From: Effrenium voratum
Taxonomy: Eukaryota; Sar; Dinophyceae; Suessiales; Symbiodiniaceae
DNA: 64,000 bases
NCBI GenBank assembly: GCA_963377175.1
Contig: CAUJNA010000458.1
Coordinates: 136,033-200,032, forward strand
Direction: 5' to 3'
Below the pieces are notes generated by a model, which worked only from the letters and a program-made list of their open reading frames with translations, had not been told where the DNA came from and did no database searches. Positions within the stretch are counted from its first letter, which is position 1; the number at the start of each line of letters is the position of its first letter. A program made the position numbers and the translations under genes. Below are positions 1 through 13,200 of this stretch, piece after piece.

Positions 1-694
1 GCGGATGAAGCGCCGTGGACATAAGATTTACATCGTGTCACACACTCGACGCACTGAAACTGATCGCCAAAGCAGGCGTACGTTTTCCCCGCGCAAGTAG
101 CGCCACGGTCCTCGGGCGTCGCAGTTTTACGGGAGGAGGCTCAGGCTCAGGACCTGTCCTGGACATCGACCTGTGACTCTCAATTGTCATGGTGCAGCCA
201 CGAAGTTCGCTGGAAGATGCGGTCTGTCCAACTGCCACATGCAGCGCATCGACTGCGCCAACTCACTGCTGATCCGAAACTGGATGCGGCCGGCGTCCCG
301 CAAAGCGAGGGGTGTGGTGCGTGATGCACAATTTGAATGGCTCAGGGCCGAGCTTGCACAGCGCATGCCCCCCGAAGCAGTTCGCAGAGTCCTTGAGAGA
401 GATGGCTAAGGATGCTGGCAACGAAACATGAATTTGCGCAGCAATCTCAAGCATGTCAGGCGGGCACATGAAAGGGAATTCCAAAAACTTGCCACAGTTT
501 GCCAGAAAGCGCGCTGAATAGGTCTGATATGTCAAGGCTTGTCATTACCGCGTGGTTGCTCTGTTTGTACGGTGGTGTTGTGTGCTGCAAACAACACACA
601 TTACAGGAACGTCTTCTATAGCTTTTGTTTTTGTTTGTGGCCTTTAACATCAGCTGGCATCAAACCGCCAATTTCGGCTGGTGGCCGTTGGGAG

Positions 695-3600
695 GATGGC
701 AAGAACTACTGCACCATGTCCCGCAACCAGCACATCCCCCAGTATTGCGGCAGTTGCTGGGCCCATGGAGCAATTTCAGCTCTGGGCGACCGCATCAAGA
801 TCGCCCGCCGCTTGAAGCATAGGATCTGAACAATGTCAGAGCTGTTGTTTTTCTTTTCGGTTTGGGAGATTGTCAGAAGTGTAGAGTAGTTGCAGGAGTG
901 GTGCGAAGGAATTTGAACCGGGTCAGGACACAAACCAAGCAAAGGCGTCCCAAAAACGGCTCAACGCAAGACACACTCAGAACGACGACTGCTAGAGAAG
1001 TCAAACGGAAGATACTAAAGGTGTAGCACAATCCGCAAGTAAAGGGGTCCGACATAATCACGCAAGTTGATTTTCCCCAAAGTCTCAAACACTGACATCC
1101 AAAACAACAAACAACTTCACCTTACAACCAAAGCCACACCATCCAACCACTTCATCAAAGTTTTCTCCTCTCAACTGTCCCCGGCCCCAACCGATGTGTG
1201 GTACACTCAATCACAAGGAGAACTTCATGCAGGTTGGCTATGAAGTTTAATGGGGAGCCAGCAAACACACGCGGTTGGTGGACATGAATCCCCACCGAAG
1301 TCTGACGTCCACTAGAGGGTTCCCCTGAGAAAATTCAACAACCAAAAACCAGATCAATATTACCCTCTAAATCATGGCTTGAAAGGAAGCCACCGGGACG
1401 CAAAAGTCGTTTTGATATCTTCACACATGTTCACTTGGGACCCAGAAAAACACAACATCCCAGTGAGTAACAACCAGTTAGCACATGGAACCCAAACTGT
1501 GGCCGACTCATTTCCTGGGCAACCTCCAAATGAAGTCTAACTGATGCCATTGGATGCGTATGCGGTATGCTAACTCATTGTTACCAGGGCTACGACTCAA
1601 ACGTGCCAAGAGCGCCCAGGACAGGGCGCGGGCGTGGACATCAACCTGGCGGTGCAGCACCTGCTGAACTGCGGAGGTGTTGGCACCTGCAGGGGCGGGA
1701 CCGTGGATGGGCCCTACCAGTGGCTCAAGGCGGGAGACCTCGCGAGGCGTCGCTTTGTGTCTGTCAAGGGCCACAGCCCCGATTGGCCATTTCGGTAAGT
1801 GGTTCTACTTGGTTTAAAGGGTGTATAGTACGGCCTATATGCTCCTTTATGACCCTGCTAGTAGAACCACAAGTCAACGGGTTTTGGCGCTATGGGTTTG
1901 TCTCAAAGTGGACCCTCAGAATGATCGGCTTCCTTAAGTTTCCCTTCCAACCAACCAAAACGGTATCCTCCAAAAAGACACACCCATATCTGCCTCTTTT
2001 GTGGTGAGCGGTTCCACCGATTCGGGAATAAAACGAGCGAAAAGCCGCGATGTAGCTCCTTTACCTGGAATCCATTTTCTATTTCCGGTTTTGGAATTAC
2101 TGTAGAACTTGCAGATACAGGAGCCGCTGATATCCGGTAGTTTATTTGGTCAATGAACTGCTTGTGCCTCAATTACGGGAAACCACTAACTAAGAGACTA
2201 AGGGGGCTCAACCATGGCAAATCCATCACCGAGGCCAGGCTGCATTCATGAACGATTTGAGGAGGTTCAAGATCTATGGTGAGGTTGATTGCGAGCCTTT
2301 TGAGTGGGATCTTATTGAAATTTATTTTCATTTTTAGCTTTCCCAAGAATCAATCACGACTTTCAGTGGGCAAAAGCTGCGGTCAAGAGGCTCTGATTCG
2401 GGCTGAAAGCGAGCATGGTGGAAGGTCCAAGATATTGCTCGGCGGAGCTTTTGGGGCCAGGGAAGACATAAAACCTGCAGACACTACTCTTTGTTCCTCA
2501 GGAGGGCGTGAACATTTGGTGCCCTCATTTAGGAAATTTAGGGTTATGACTCAAGCTGCTGTGGGTTATGAAAGGGTTCTCTATATTTCCCCTTTCGGTG
2601 GCTTTAAAAGTCACCCTTTGGGCCAATCCAAAGTGAGTTTCTTTCGGGGTGATGCGTAAACTGGAAAGGGGAACTCATGTGTGTTTTTGAGGGTACCCTT
2701 TTTGCGGTGGCTCTGAAGGGACACAACCAACGCCGGCCATGTTTTGGGATGCTGAGATTTGTGCCTGTCAAAAGGACATGGGACAATTTGGAGCCCGCCG
2801 CCCATTCCGCGAGGAAGATGCACGAACTCCTGCACCATGTGCGATGGTTGAAACCCTATGGTTGATGAACCTGCCTGCCTGGCGTGGAGTGTTGTCCATG
2901 ACAACTCAACACCTGAAATCAGGCAGGTCCGTGTCAAAATGTTGCTACAAACCGAAAAATTGCTTCGGGTGTCCTTGTGGCTTCACTTGAATTTCCAAGA
3001 AGAGAGATGCCCGTGAATTTCAATCAGACGCCCCTTGACACGTGGGTCGGCGGACAGAACTCCCCAGAGTAGGGAGGTCCCCCAAATTGGGAGCCGATTC
3101 CCCGCGCCCCGAGGGCATCTCGGAGAAGGGCACGGGCATCAGCTACGAGACCTCCAACCCCTACGTGGCCTGCAGCTCGGACTCCTCCGAGGCGGGCGGG
3201 GCAGCTGAAAGGGGGAAAGAGACAGGGCGACTGAATTGGACTGTGTGGGCACTCGAGGGGGGAACTCTGCAAAATGACCCGCCCAACACTGGAGGGCTTC
3301 TGCCCCCACGTGGACACCTCCTGCAAGCCGGTGAACGTGGCACGCACCTGCGGCAGCTTCTCCCAGGCACCGACGCGACGGCTGTGTGTGTGTGTGTTTT
3401 TTTGGGGGGCGGCAGGTTTGTTTTGAGAACCCCCAGCCTGGTTTCTTGCTGGTTCTCGGTGGGCTTGTGTTTTTGGTTTGGGCAAGCCGCCTTTTGGGGC
3501 TGTGTCTCACCCTCGAAAGAAGAACTGTTTCTCACCAGTGGTCGCTTTCCTGAAAGCCAAGGAACCAGTACCAGTACCAGTACTGGTTGCAGAAAGACAA

Positions 3601-6600
3601 ACCCTAAAGACAAATCCAAAAGACAAATCTCATTTCACCTGTTGGTTTGTTGGCCCAAACAGATTGGGACACCCCGATGGAAGCCGCGCAAGGATGGCGA
3701 ACGTATAAAGATACATCTTTCCTGCAAATGATCTCAATGAAGATAGGAAAGTGAAAGCTGGAAAACGTCTGAATAGGTTAATAGGTTCATAAAGTAAAAA
3801 GAAAAGCTCATTTCCCTTCTGGCGCGCAATCGTGGTTGTTCGGGGGATGAGGCCCAGGGTGTCTTTGGAAGCTGCCTTGGCGCGATGTCTTTTTCGGGAG
3901 TGACTTTAAAGGGGCTGTCTGACGGGGATTCTGTGGGGATGTCTTTGGGGAAGTGCCGAACAGGTGGGTTTGTCTCAAACACCAGCCAATGGGTCCCATG
4001 ATGCCGCGTCAGGAGGGTGGCCCCTGCACCGGCCTGTCCGACTATCCCAACGCCACCATCACGGACTACGGGTCCATCAGCGGCGCGGATGCCATGCCAC
4101 TCGGCGGTCCTTGGAAACGTCATATTTTGACCGCTCAGACTGCCTGTTTGGGGCTCATAATCTCTCCAGCAACCAGCAACAGCAACAAGGCTGAATTTGC
4201 AACTGGTCTGGTTTTGGCCCGATCTATTGGGATCACGAGGGTGCAGGGTTGTTTGCTGAATGCCTGGGGAATTGGACACATCGCCATGCGTTTGCGCCTC
4301 GAACGAGAAATGGACAATACGACTTGGAACAAGCGGTTGCTTTGCGGTGGGCGAGCTGCCCCTTGACCGGCGAACAGATGCTGTGGGCTCCTTGCGCAAA
4401 GTTCGGTGCGTGAATGCCAACCAGGGGGTTGATATGACAAAGAAGAGTGATCGTCGGCAAGGAACTAGGTGGTGCCACAGTCCATTCCCCGAGACTCAAT
4501 GAGGCACCACTCCTGGAAGAGCTAATCACATGGGCCATGTGGGTCAGAACTGCCTTACCCATGGTGAGGGTCTCTTGCTTCTGTATCCTTCAGCTCAGGC
4601 AGGTGAATGAAACTAATTTGTGCGCAAAGTTTGGCCGGAGATTCTGGGATAGCTTTTACCGGAAAATTGATCTACCAGGGTTGGCTTCCTTCTATCTCCT
4701 CTTTTGATGCTTTTGCAATTCACCTTTTGGGTGTTTTTAAGGGGAGTCGCCTTTTGGTGGGATCATGAGGCTTGGGTTCACGTTGTCCTTCGCAAGCCGC
4801 AGAAGACGCTTGCAGAATTCGGTGCACCAATCATGTGGCCGCCGAAACCGAAACTGTTCTATTTTTGGGCGACTTTTCGGCTAGACTGAATAAGAATCTC
4901 GTCCAAAGCTCATTTGTGTAACAAGAATCATGACAAGAAAATATGTGGGCCAAGCATTTGTCCGGCGGATCCGTTGATGTATTTTGTCCTGAGGATGAAG
5001 GAGATCTTCCATCGGGGGCCCATCAGCTGCGGTGTGGATGCCCAGCCCTTGCTGAACTATGAGCAGGGCCGCTCGGCGTGAGAAGCTCAACCACCGTAGA
5101 CAGGGCTCCTCAAATTGGATACATGGGATTCATTTCCCGTGAATTTCTTGTTAAACCGGCACAAAAGGGCTACCCTCAAATTGGGCACGCCCACAACCAA
5201 GACCACCTGAACCATGATCAAACCCTGGGTAATTGGAGGAATGGTGCGGGACGCTCCCAACCAGAGGTAGGTGCGCCCGCCTTTTGATTCTTTGCATGGT
5301 TTTTGGTAGACCATTTCAATATCAGATTTTAATCAGCAATTCTTAAAGGCTACATCCGAAAACCGTGCCACAAGGATATCCTCCAAGTTTCTTTCAGCTG
5401 ACTGAAACGTATCCTTTAAGGCACCCTATAGAAAACAAGCTCAAATATGCCAGTCAGATTATATGCCTGGGTGTGATCAATATCGTAGACTTCTGCAGGC
5501 GGCTGGGATGCTCAGTTTGGTTCCCAAGTTTGTTGGATTCGAAATGAATGCTATCGGGTTGGATTTTTTAGCCTTTAGTCTTTTGGGGAAGTGGATGGTT
5601 TGTGCCGCTACAAAAGGTGAAACCTTTTAGCCATCGAGTTTGGATTGTGTCATGCCCCCCAGCCACATGGAACCTGACTCGGGGTCCCTGGAAGACGATC
5701 TTGGCTTAAAAGCGGGGCTTCTGGTGGGTTCGGCAACGTGGACGGGAGGGTGATTCCCCCGGATGCAAAGGGGACCCTGTTTTCCGTCCCAAGCCCGTTC
5801 TTGGACCATTGCGGGCCGCCAACAAAAGGTAAGCAAACGAGCAACCGAGCAAGTCTGAGGCTTCAAAGCAGCCAGAAGATTCAGATCCACGCAAACCTCC
5901 AGTGAGGCCCTTCTTTTCAAGCCAAGGCATCACGACGGACGAGGGCGAGTCCGTGGACCATGTGGTCTCCGTGGTGGGCTGGGGCACCGACAAGAAGCAG
6001 GGCATGCGCCTGCGCCGCGTTTAGGGCAACAAGAGACGTTTCCGTAAAGTGGGTCTGTGTGAACAAAAAGGGATTTGCTCCCCCCAAAGAGGCTCATTTT
6101 TCTTGCGGGTTTTCTTTGAACCTCCAGAAGAATACTTCCCAATTTAGAGCAGGTGGCATGGCCCTTTCAAACCGCAAACATGGGCAAGAAAGGCACCATA
6201 TTAACCTGTAGATCATTCGTGGCTCGAGTTGAAAAACTCCTGCATGGAACGTTTGGGGCTTTTTGGATCGGAACCCTCAGGCATCCTTCGGGGGGAAGCC
6301 AGGTCGACCCCAGCTGATTAGGGGGGTGTTTCTGGGTTTCGTGGGGAATCGGCGCTTAGGGGGAACAACCCTCTGTTCATAGACTGAGGTTGATGAATTC
6401 TCCTCAAGAACCCAAATGGCCAATCCACGACAGCAGTTCATGTAGGGGGGTGGCTTGGTTAGACTGCCGTTCAGACAGTCTCACAGAAACACATCTTTGC
6501 AAGACATGATCATTTCACACAGAGATTAAATCATCCCATATGATTGGTTTAGGGACCCAACAGTAGATGTGTAATGCTTCAATTTGCGCAGAGCCCCTGT

Positions 6601-8553
6601 TCAACACCTAGCTGCTAGCTTAGAAGCTGCAAGCACACTCCTAAATGGTTTTGTCTCCACCACAAACCGCAAACATGGGTGATGAACCCCTGGATGTTCC
6701 TTCAAAGCACCCCTAAAAAGGGACCCTCAAAAAAGGGACACGCACATGTTCAATCAATGCTTGTTTTTAGTGGGAGGCGACGCGGCCACAGCTTCCCAAG
6801 ACCTTCGTCCAAGAAAGCAAGGGGTCCTTCTCAGCCCCGCAAACATCGCCCCGCCAAGACGAAGCTCACTGTAACGTGGCCCCAAAAACGATGATTGAAT
6901 CTGCCAAACGAAGGAAGTGCAGGACCGTGTAAGCTTCGCCGGCCGGCGCGGACCCCTAAACCCGACACCAGATGTGCGCCTGCGCACGCGCGTGTGAGGT
7001 ACTGGATCGTGCGTAACTCCTGGGGTGAGTTCTGGGGTGAGATGGGCTACTTCCGCGTGGCCAAGGGCGCCTTGAAGTTGGAGGACGGGGTGCCAGCGTT
7101 GTAACAAGACCCTGGTATCAACTGCTCGCCTCCCCCTACGGGCAAGCCTTTTCTTCGATTTCGAATTTCTAAGTTGATGTTTGGTTGTTTTTTCAAGAGA
7201 AGTCACTTGGGGAAAAACGGACTCTATTCTGGTCCAAAACAATGGGTGGGAACGATCAGAAACAGATGTCACAGATGTCCCTTCAAAGGAACATGCTGTA
7301 TCGACTTAAGCTCGTTTCAACTCGTCGAACTGCTGACTTCGGTTTCAGGAGCAGTGCTCCTGGGCGGTGCCCGGCTCCTTCACCGCGCAGGAGAAAGACA
7401 ACCAGGCGCCTTTTTCGTTTGTCAAGCCCAGTGACGTGAAGCGGATGTATGTATATATATATATACATACACGCATATTTATATATACACATATTTAACA
7501 CCTACATTTAACATTATGTACATAGATATCGGTGTAGTCTGACTAAGAGTTGACCGTACGCCAACCACCACTTCCAACAAACAACACTAATATGATATAG
7601 GCTGGGCCCACGCGGAACGGCACCGAACACAACTACCCCGAAACCCTTTTGTGGCCTCCGAAAATGTAACAGTTGTAGCCGCAAGCAACTCGTAAACAGG
7701 ATGTACCCAGTATATATGCATGTACATATATATATATATACGTGTGTGTGTAGGTTCGAGCCCAGTCAATCAAACCAACTCGAAATGTGTTTGATGTTCT
7801 ACTCGAATTGGGTCATTCGACTCCCTTGGGATTTAACCATGTGTGTGGGCGTGTGCGTGAGAGTGTGCGTGAGAGTGTACGTGTGTGATTGTTTTGAGGA
7901 AGCCAGGGGTTCCGGGATGTTAAAGGGGAGGGCATTGGGATCCTATGATTTGTGTCTTTGGAGTTTGTTTCCGTCCAAATCCCGAGCTTGACACGTACCC
8001 AGTCAGGCAATAAGGGGATGCAAGGATGCGCAGATGAGGGGGTAAGGGGATACGGGGATGAGGAGATAAGCGGATGAGGTGATGAGGGGGGAAGCAGACA
8101 AAGCAGGGTGCAGCGAATTTTGTCAAGCACATAGGAAGCTGGTTGGGTATGATTGCCTGCCAGCGTTCGCAGGCAATCATGTTTGAACATCGGATGGTGC
8201 GGCAGATACTTTGAAGCCGGGAGCCATCAAAATGTGACCCATCCTGGAACCTGGAAACAATTTGATCCTCGCTCAACCAAGGGCTCAAACAGTTACGGCT
8301 GCGGTGCAGCCAAGCGTCTGACATGCTTCATAGGGCAACCGATTGTTGAGCATCCACAGGGCTCCTCGTGATGGAAAAGTTGAACCTGACATCCACAAAG
8401 TCCAATCATGATTACTTCCGACGGATCAGCATTTCCTTTGATTGGAGAACATGGGATTGTTTGGCGGAGGGCTCGGGCTCCGGCAAAACACATCAGGTCC
8501 ACTGCCACGAGGGTGGAGACAACTGCAAGCCGGCAGCGCAGCTGGTGGTCTAA
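695..8553 (+). CDS. CTSZ: Cathepsin X/Z-like cysteine protease, copy 1 (5' exons outside window)
   Basis: Papain-family (C1) lysosomal-type carboxypeptidase by similarity to cathepsin X/Z. Inferred exons: 695-809, 1620-1729, 3114-3191, 3295-3366, 4013-4095, 4994-5067, 5927-6005, 6999-7089, 7349-7435, 8497-8553 (stop TAA). The joined frame stays open through all of them. Exon 2 has [10 protein letters not shown] with the catalytic Cys, exon 8 [10 protein letters not shown] with the catalytic His, exon 9 WIVRNSWGE with the catalytic Asn. Exons 6/7 join as ADAMMKEIF, the position of the family's REKMMAEIY segment. All acceptors are AG followed by G; introns 2-8 have GC donors, introns 9 and 10 GT. 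Exons 10-11 add a Cys-containing C-terminal tail ([19 protein letters not shown]). Copy 1 has Gly at the end of exon 9 where the others have Arg. Exon boundaries are inferred by eye. Confidence 0.88.
3383..3397 (+). repeat. Short TG microsatellite in intron 5, unit 1
   Basis: About seven TG units followed by a T7/G6 run, lying 17 bp after the intron 5 donor. It is the short allele of the expanded tracts at 15211 and 26945 and is absent at the matching place in unit 4 (about 40630). Confidence 0.85.
7447..7755 (+). repeat. TA/TG microsatellite pair in intron 10
   Basis: One TA-rich tract starts about 10 bp after the exon 10 donor and another at about 7713-7750 runs into TG. Lengths vary between units (19330-19345 and 19605-19661 in unit 2; 32468-32495 and 32750-32784 in unit 3). 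In unit 4 both tracts are the sites of insertion. Confidence 0.9.
8014..8098 (+). repeat. Degenerate GGGGATGAG minisatellite in intron 10
   Basis: A purine-rich run of 8-10 bp units (GGGGATGAGG, AAGGGGATAC). Copies occur at about 19915-20000, 33022-33105 and 59397-59480. It gives an apparent Ser/Pro/His-rich frame on the minus strand, which I do not call a gene. Confidence 0.8.
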
Positions 8554-10242
8554 ACCAATGGCCGACTGGACGGTGCGGCCGAATGTGCGCTGTGTGAGTT
8601 TTGGCCATGGCACATGTGCGACCGTGCCACAAATTTATCAATTTTGGGAGCTCGCTCGCCGTTCCCCTTGGCGGATTCTTGGCTCGCCATCGGGGAAAAA
8701 TCGGCGCGGCCGGCCGGTTGGTCACCCTCTCGCAGAATCAGGCAGTTGATTCCAGGAGAATTGCCAGCAGAATGGGGAATTGCAATTCTTCCAGTGCAAA
8801 AGGGAGCATATTGTTTGTAGTTTGCTGGCACGCATTACTCCCCAAATCAACACCGATCCCGAAAAGGGTGGGCCCAAAAAGGGAGCTTCGTCCATGGTTG
8901 CGTTCTGGGTTCCAGGTGAATCCGCACGGGGGTAAACTATTTAGGCATCCCAGAGACCTTGTGGAGACAGCTGCGAATTGACAGCAGCGGTGTTGTCAAA
9001 GTCAGCAACTGGGGGTGCTTCCCTTTCCTCAACTCAAGGGGTGACTTTGACAATTGTAAAACGATGGGTCCAGTTTTAGGTGTTATGTTTGCTGGAAGAG
9101 TGGTTCATGGCGGCCTGCAAAATCGACTTGCCCCTTCGCCTCGCGATAGACACAGCTGAGAAACCGAGAAGACTACTACCTGTCTAAAGCTGGTTCTACG
9201 TCCTTGGGGTAGGGGTTGATCATATGAATCCTTAGGTTAGGCCAACCATGACAAGGATTGTATTGTTTGCAGAGTACCCTTTTCAAGTTGGTTCAAATGG
9301 AAAAGGAAGACCACATCTTTGGGTCCCTTTCCCCTTTGACGCACGCGCTGAAGCATAAACTGACTTGGAGCTTACATGCGACGCGAATATTGCGGGCTGT
9401 CTCTCCATGTCATGAAACCAATGAGTCACTGAGTTTGACTCTCGTGGTCCGAGAAAAGTCCGCCAGGTTGCAGAAAGAGCCGTTGCGGTTGAGCACAGCA
9501 ATAAACACGAGCCTTCAGGGTTTCGCACAAGCATTGCCAGCCATGGCAATTCATGAATCAAACCGGGGGATAACGTTCCCAATGAATTCCAGGTGGGACG
9601 TGTCCTTTTTTTCCGGCAGATCGGCTCAAGTTCGCCTTGCTCCCTCAGTCCTTGCGAAGCATGAAGCTGTTCAAGGCAGGGAGTGGCGGGAAAGGCCGAA
9701 CACGGCTGCATATCATTCTAGGGCACTGCGCTGCAAATTATGATGGACTCATGGACCGCAAAGGGTCTTCCAAGAAGGGATCTCCCCCTCAACAAAATGG
9801 CTTTTTGGGTTCCATATTGGTCTGCAGAAGAGTAACTTCCCATTCTTTCCAGGAATCCTTCTTTCCGGCAAACAACATATCAGGGCAACCGACGGGAGTT
9901 TGCACATGGCAACGCTTGACAAGAATCACGAATCAACCGCGAGAATTATCGTCCTATTGCGATACCCATACTCCACATCTGACTCTTCATTTGGTCGGGT
10001 GTTGCTGGACTTCCGGCACGCGGGTGTTTTGGAGCAACCCAAAGGGAGACCACCGGGAAACCGAACGACAAATCCATTTTGTGAGTTCATCCCGCGAAAA
10101 GAGCCCTATCTTCAAGACGCAGAACTTCAGCTATCTTAAAAACACCTGCTGTTGCTTGCAGGCTTGCTGCTTTGAAGGGAAAGCAAGGGAGAGAACTGCC
10201 ATTTTGGGGTCCCGGTCCCTCTACGCCCGACGAGAACTCCAG
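8554..10242. other. Intergenic spacer between gene copies 1 and 2
   Basis: No gene recognised. Long open frames here (for example + strand from 9637) recur in every unit only because the units are near-identical; they show no domain or coding-like composition. The promoter and first exon of the next copy should lie in this spacer or just after it, but I cannot point to them. Equivalent spacers are 20459-22163 and 33566-35251. Confidence 0.5.
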
Positions 10243-13200
10243 GCCGCCGCATTTGGTCTCCTGGCCGCCGCCCAAGAGGACGCCCGCCGCACCTCCGAGC
10301 TGCTGCCCCGTGAGGCGGCCCGTGCATTGTTTTGGCTTAAATGTGACCGAAATCAGGTTGCTCCTGTGAGGTTGCTTGGTTTAGGGAAGCCAAAAGGAAA
10401 CCCGAAGCCATTCTTGAGCAGATGTTCCGTTCGGGTCCTGCCATGTGATAAATTGGCTAATTCCTGGTATGAGCAGCGCCCAAAAAGCCCATTGGCCATT
10501 TAAGCAGACGGTCCTGCCATATTGCCTGGGTGCAAAAATAGGGGCTGCTGCGGTTTCCTTTGGGTTTCCCTTCAAAGCAGTTCAAATGGCACATTTGGTC
10601 AATACGAGGGGCTCAATAATTGCGTGCACTATTATCTTGTGATTTTAGGGGGGGGGAGGGATGGGGGAGGGCGGGTATGATCATCAGTTAATTTGGTTTG
10701 AAGTACAACCCCATTCACCCTGGCAAGCAGTTTGGGGGGGTACTTGAAAAGGTTCCCTTTTGAATGGTTCCCTGGTTTTGCCACAGCCATTTCATTGAAA
10801 CTTGGGCCCCAAACAACCCTACCTTGGCTTGAACCCCGGCTGCCACTTCGTTAGAAAAGTTAGAATCTAATTCGCAGCCCTCCCTCCGCAAGCCCTCCCC
10901 CCCCCATCCCCCACCCCACCATACACCCCACCCTTCCTTTTACCCCCCCCCTGTACAAGGGTGTGTGTTCAAGAGTGTGTGTGTGTGTGTGTGTGTGTCA
11001 AACTTGGGGAAAGCCAGGTTGGTGTTCTTTTGGTTTTCTTTTGACATCAACCATGCAGGCCAGGAAGGGCAATGTGGGTGCGGTGTTAAAGGTGCCCTCT
11101 TGGGTCAAAGGGAAACCGAAGGAAATCGACCATCCGAAGGGCTCCCTTATGTGTTTCACCTTGGTTTAAATGGAAACCCGAAGGAATACACCATTTTCTT
11201 GGTCCCTCAAGTTTGACACATGGGTGTAAAATTAGGTGCCAAGCCTCAAAAAGATGAGAGAACCCACCCAAGATGGTTGTTTTCCTTTTAGTTTCCCTTT
11301 GAAACCACAACAAACAAGCTACCGAGCCTCCAAAAAAGACACGCCCACCTTTTATCCTGGTTTATATCGTTCTTTTGGGGTCCCTCTACCCATGGCGACC
11401 GACCCATCCACCACTCCCCGCGGGTCCCGACTCAGGAGGCTGAGAAGCTGGGGGTGGTCTGGCGCGGCAACGCCTCGGAGCAGAGCTCTCATGAGCTGCT
11501 GGGAGACGTGGAGATGCCGTCGGAGTTCACGTGGTGCGACAAGGTGGGGGAGTTTTCAGTACGTTTCACTTGCTGGTGCTCAGGGAATGAGGGAATGGCC
11601 CTTAGAGGAAGCCACCAGTTGGATGGTTTATTTCGGGCCATTCCCTCAGTCCCCGCTGAGCAGCAAGTTTAAGGTTGGCTTCAAGGGAAGGCACGAAAAA
11701 GACAACAGTTGGGGTCCACCTTGTTTTGAGGGTACCCTCTTGCAGCGCGAATTGCCATTTGGGGGACACGTCTTTTGCTGTGATCTGCGTCAAGCCCTCG
11801 CCGTGCTCGAGGAGCAATCGCTGCGTATGAAGCGCCGTGGACATAAGATATACATCGTGTCACACACTCGACGCACTGAAACTGATCGCCAAAGCAGCGC
11901 GTACGTTTTCCCCGCGCAAGTAGCGCCACGGTCCTCGGGCGTCGCCGTTTTACGGGAGGAGGCTCAGGCTCAGGACCTGTCCTGGACATCGACCTGTGAC
12001 TCTCAATTGTCATGGTGCAGCCACGAAGTTCGCTGGAAGATGCGGTCTGTCCAACTGCCACATGCAGCGCATCGACTGCGCCAACTCACTGCTGATCCGA
12101 AACTGGATGCGGCCGGCGTCCCGCAAAGCGAGGGGTGTGGTGCGTGATGCACAATTTGAATGGCTCAGGGCCGAGCTTGCACAGCGCATGCCCCCCGAAG
12201 CAGTTCGCAGAGTCCTTGAGAGAGATGGCTAAGGATGCTGGCAACGAAACATGAATTTGCGCAGCAATCTCAAGCATGTCAGGCGGGCACATGAAAGGGA
12301 ATTCCAAAAACTTGCCACAGTTTGCCAGAAAGCGCGCTGAATAGGTATGATATGTCAAGGCTTGTCATTACCGCGTGGTTGCTCTGTTTGTACGGTGGTG
12401 TTGTGTGCTGCAAACAACACACATTACAGGAACGTCTTCAAAAGCTTTTGTTTTTGTTTGTGGCCTTTAACATCAGCTGGCATCAAACCGCCAATTTCGG
12501 CTGGTGGCCGTTGGGAGGATGGCAAGAACTACTGCACCATGTCCCGCAACCAGCACATCCCCCAGTATTGCGGCAGTTGCTGGGCCCATGGAGCAATTTC
12601 AGCTCTGGGCGACCGCATCAAGATCGCCCGCCGCTTGAAGCATAGGATCTGAACAATGTCAGAGCTGTTGTTTTTCTTTTCGGTTTGGGAGATTATCAGA
12701 AGTGTAGAGTAGTTGCAGGAGTGGTGCGAAGGAATTTGAACCGGGTCAGGACACAAACCAAGCAAAGGCGTCCCAAAAACGGCTCAACGCAAGACACACT
12801 CAGAGCGACGACTGCTAGAGAAGTCAAACGGAAGATACTAAAGGTGTAGCACAATCCGCAAGTAAAGGGGTCCGACATAATCACGCAAGTTGATTTCCCC
12901 CAAAGTCTCAAACACTGACATCCAAAACAACAAACAACTTCACCTTACAACCAAAGCCACACCATCCAACCACTTCATCAAAGTTTTCTCCTCTCAACTG
13001 TCCCCGGCCCCAACCGATGTGTGGTACACTCAATCACAAGGAGAACTTCATGCAGGTTGGCTATGAAGTTTAATGGGGAGCCAGCAAACACACGCGGTTG
13101 GTGGACATGAATCCCCACCGAAGTCTGACGTCCACTAGAGGGTTCCCCTGAGAAAATTCAACAACCAAAAGCCAGATCAACATTACCCTCTAAATCATGG

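Larger units (their letters stand above)
1..11822 (+). repeat. Tandem array unit 1 (cathepsin X/Z gene unit)
   Basis: First of four direct units. The window opens inside intron 1 of the gene; the same point recurs near 11823, 23722 and 36820. Exons and introns are almost equally conserved between units, so the repeat is genomic and recent or homogenised. Besides exons 2-11 of copy 1, the unit holds the intergenic spacer after 8553 and the first exons of copy 2 (about 10243 and 11436). Introns contain TG/TA microsatellites, a degenerate GGGGATGAG minisatellite and short recurrent blocks such as GGGTACCC and GACACRCCCA. I see no other gene in it. Confidence 0.93.

Noticed and set aside
2525..2550. 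TTTAGGG, a telomere-like unit.
   Set aside because: Single copy, not a tandem run.
3734..4420. Minus-strand open frame of 228 codons repeated in every unit (also 15618-16304, 28896-29558, and longer at 41179-42078).
   Set aside because: It is antisense to cathepsin exon 6, has no domain, and recurs because the units are near-identical. That it stays open in the diverged unit 4 is noted but not enough.
9637..10503. Plus-strand open frame of 288 codons, recurring in units 2 and 3.
   Set aside because: Only the Ala-rich part looks coding and is kept as a tentative cathepsin exon; the rest lacks coding composition.
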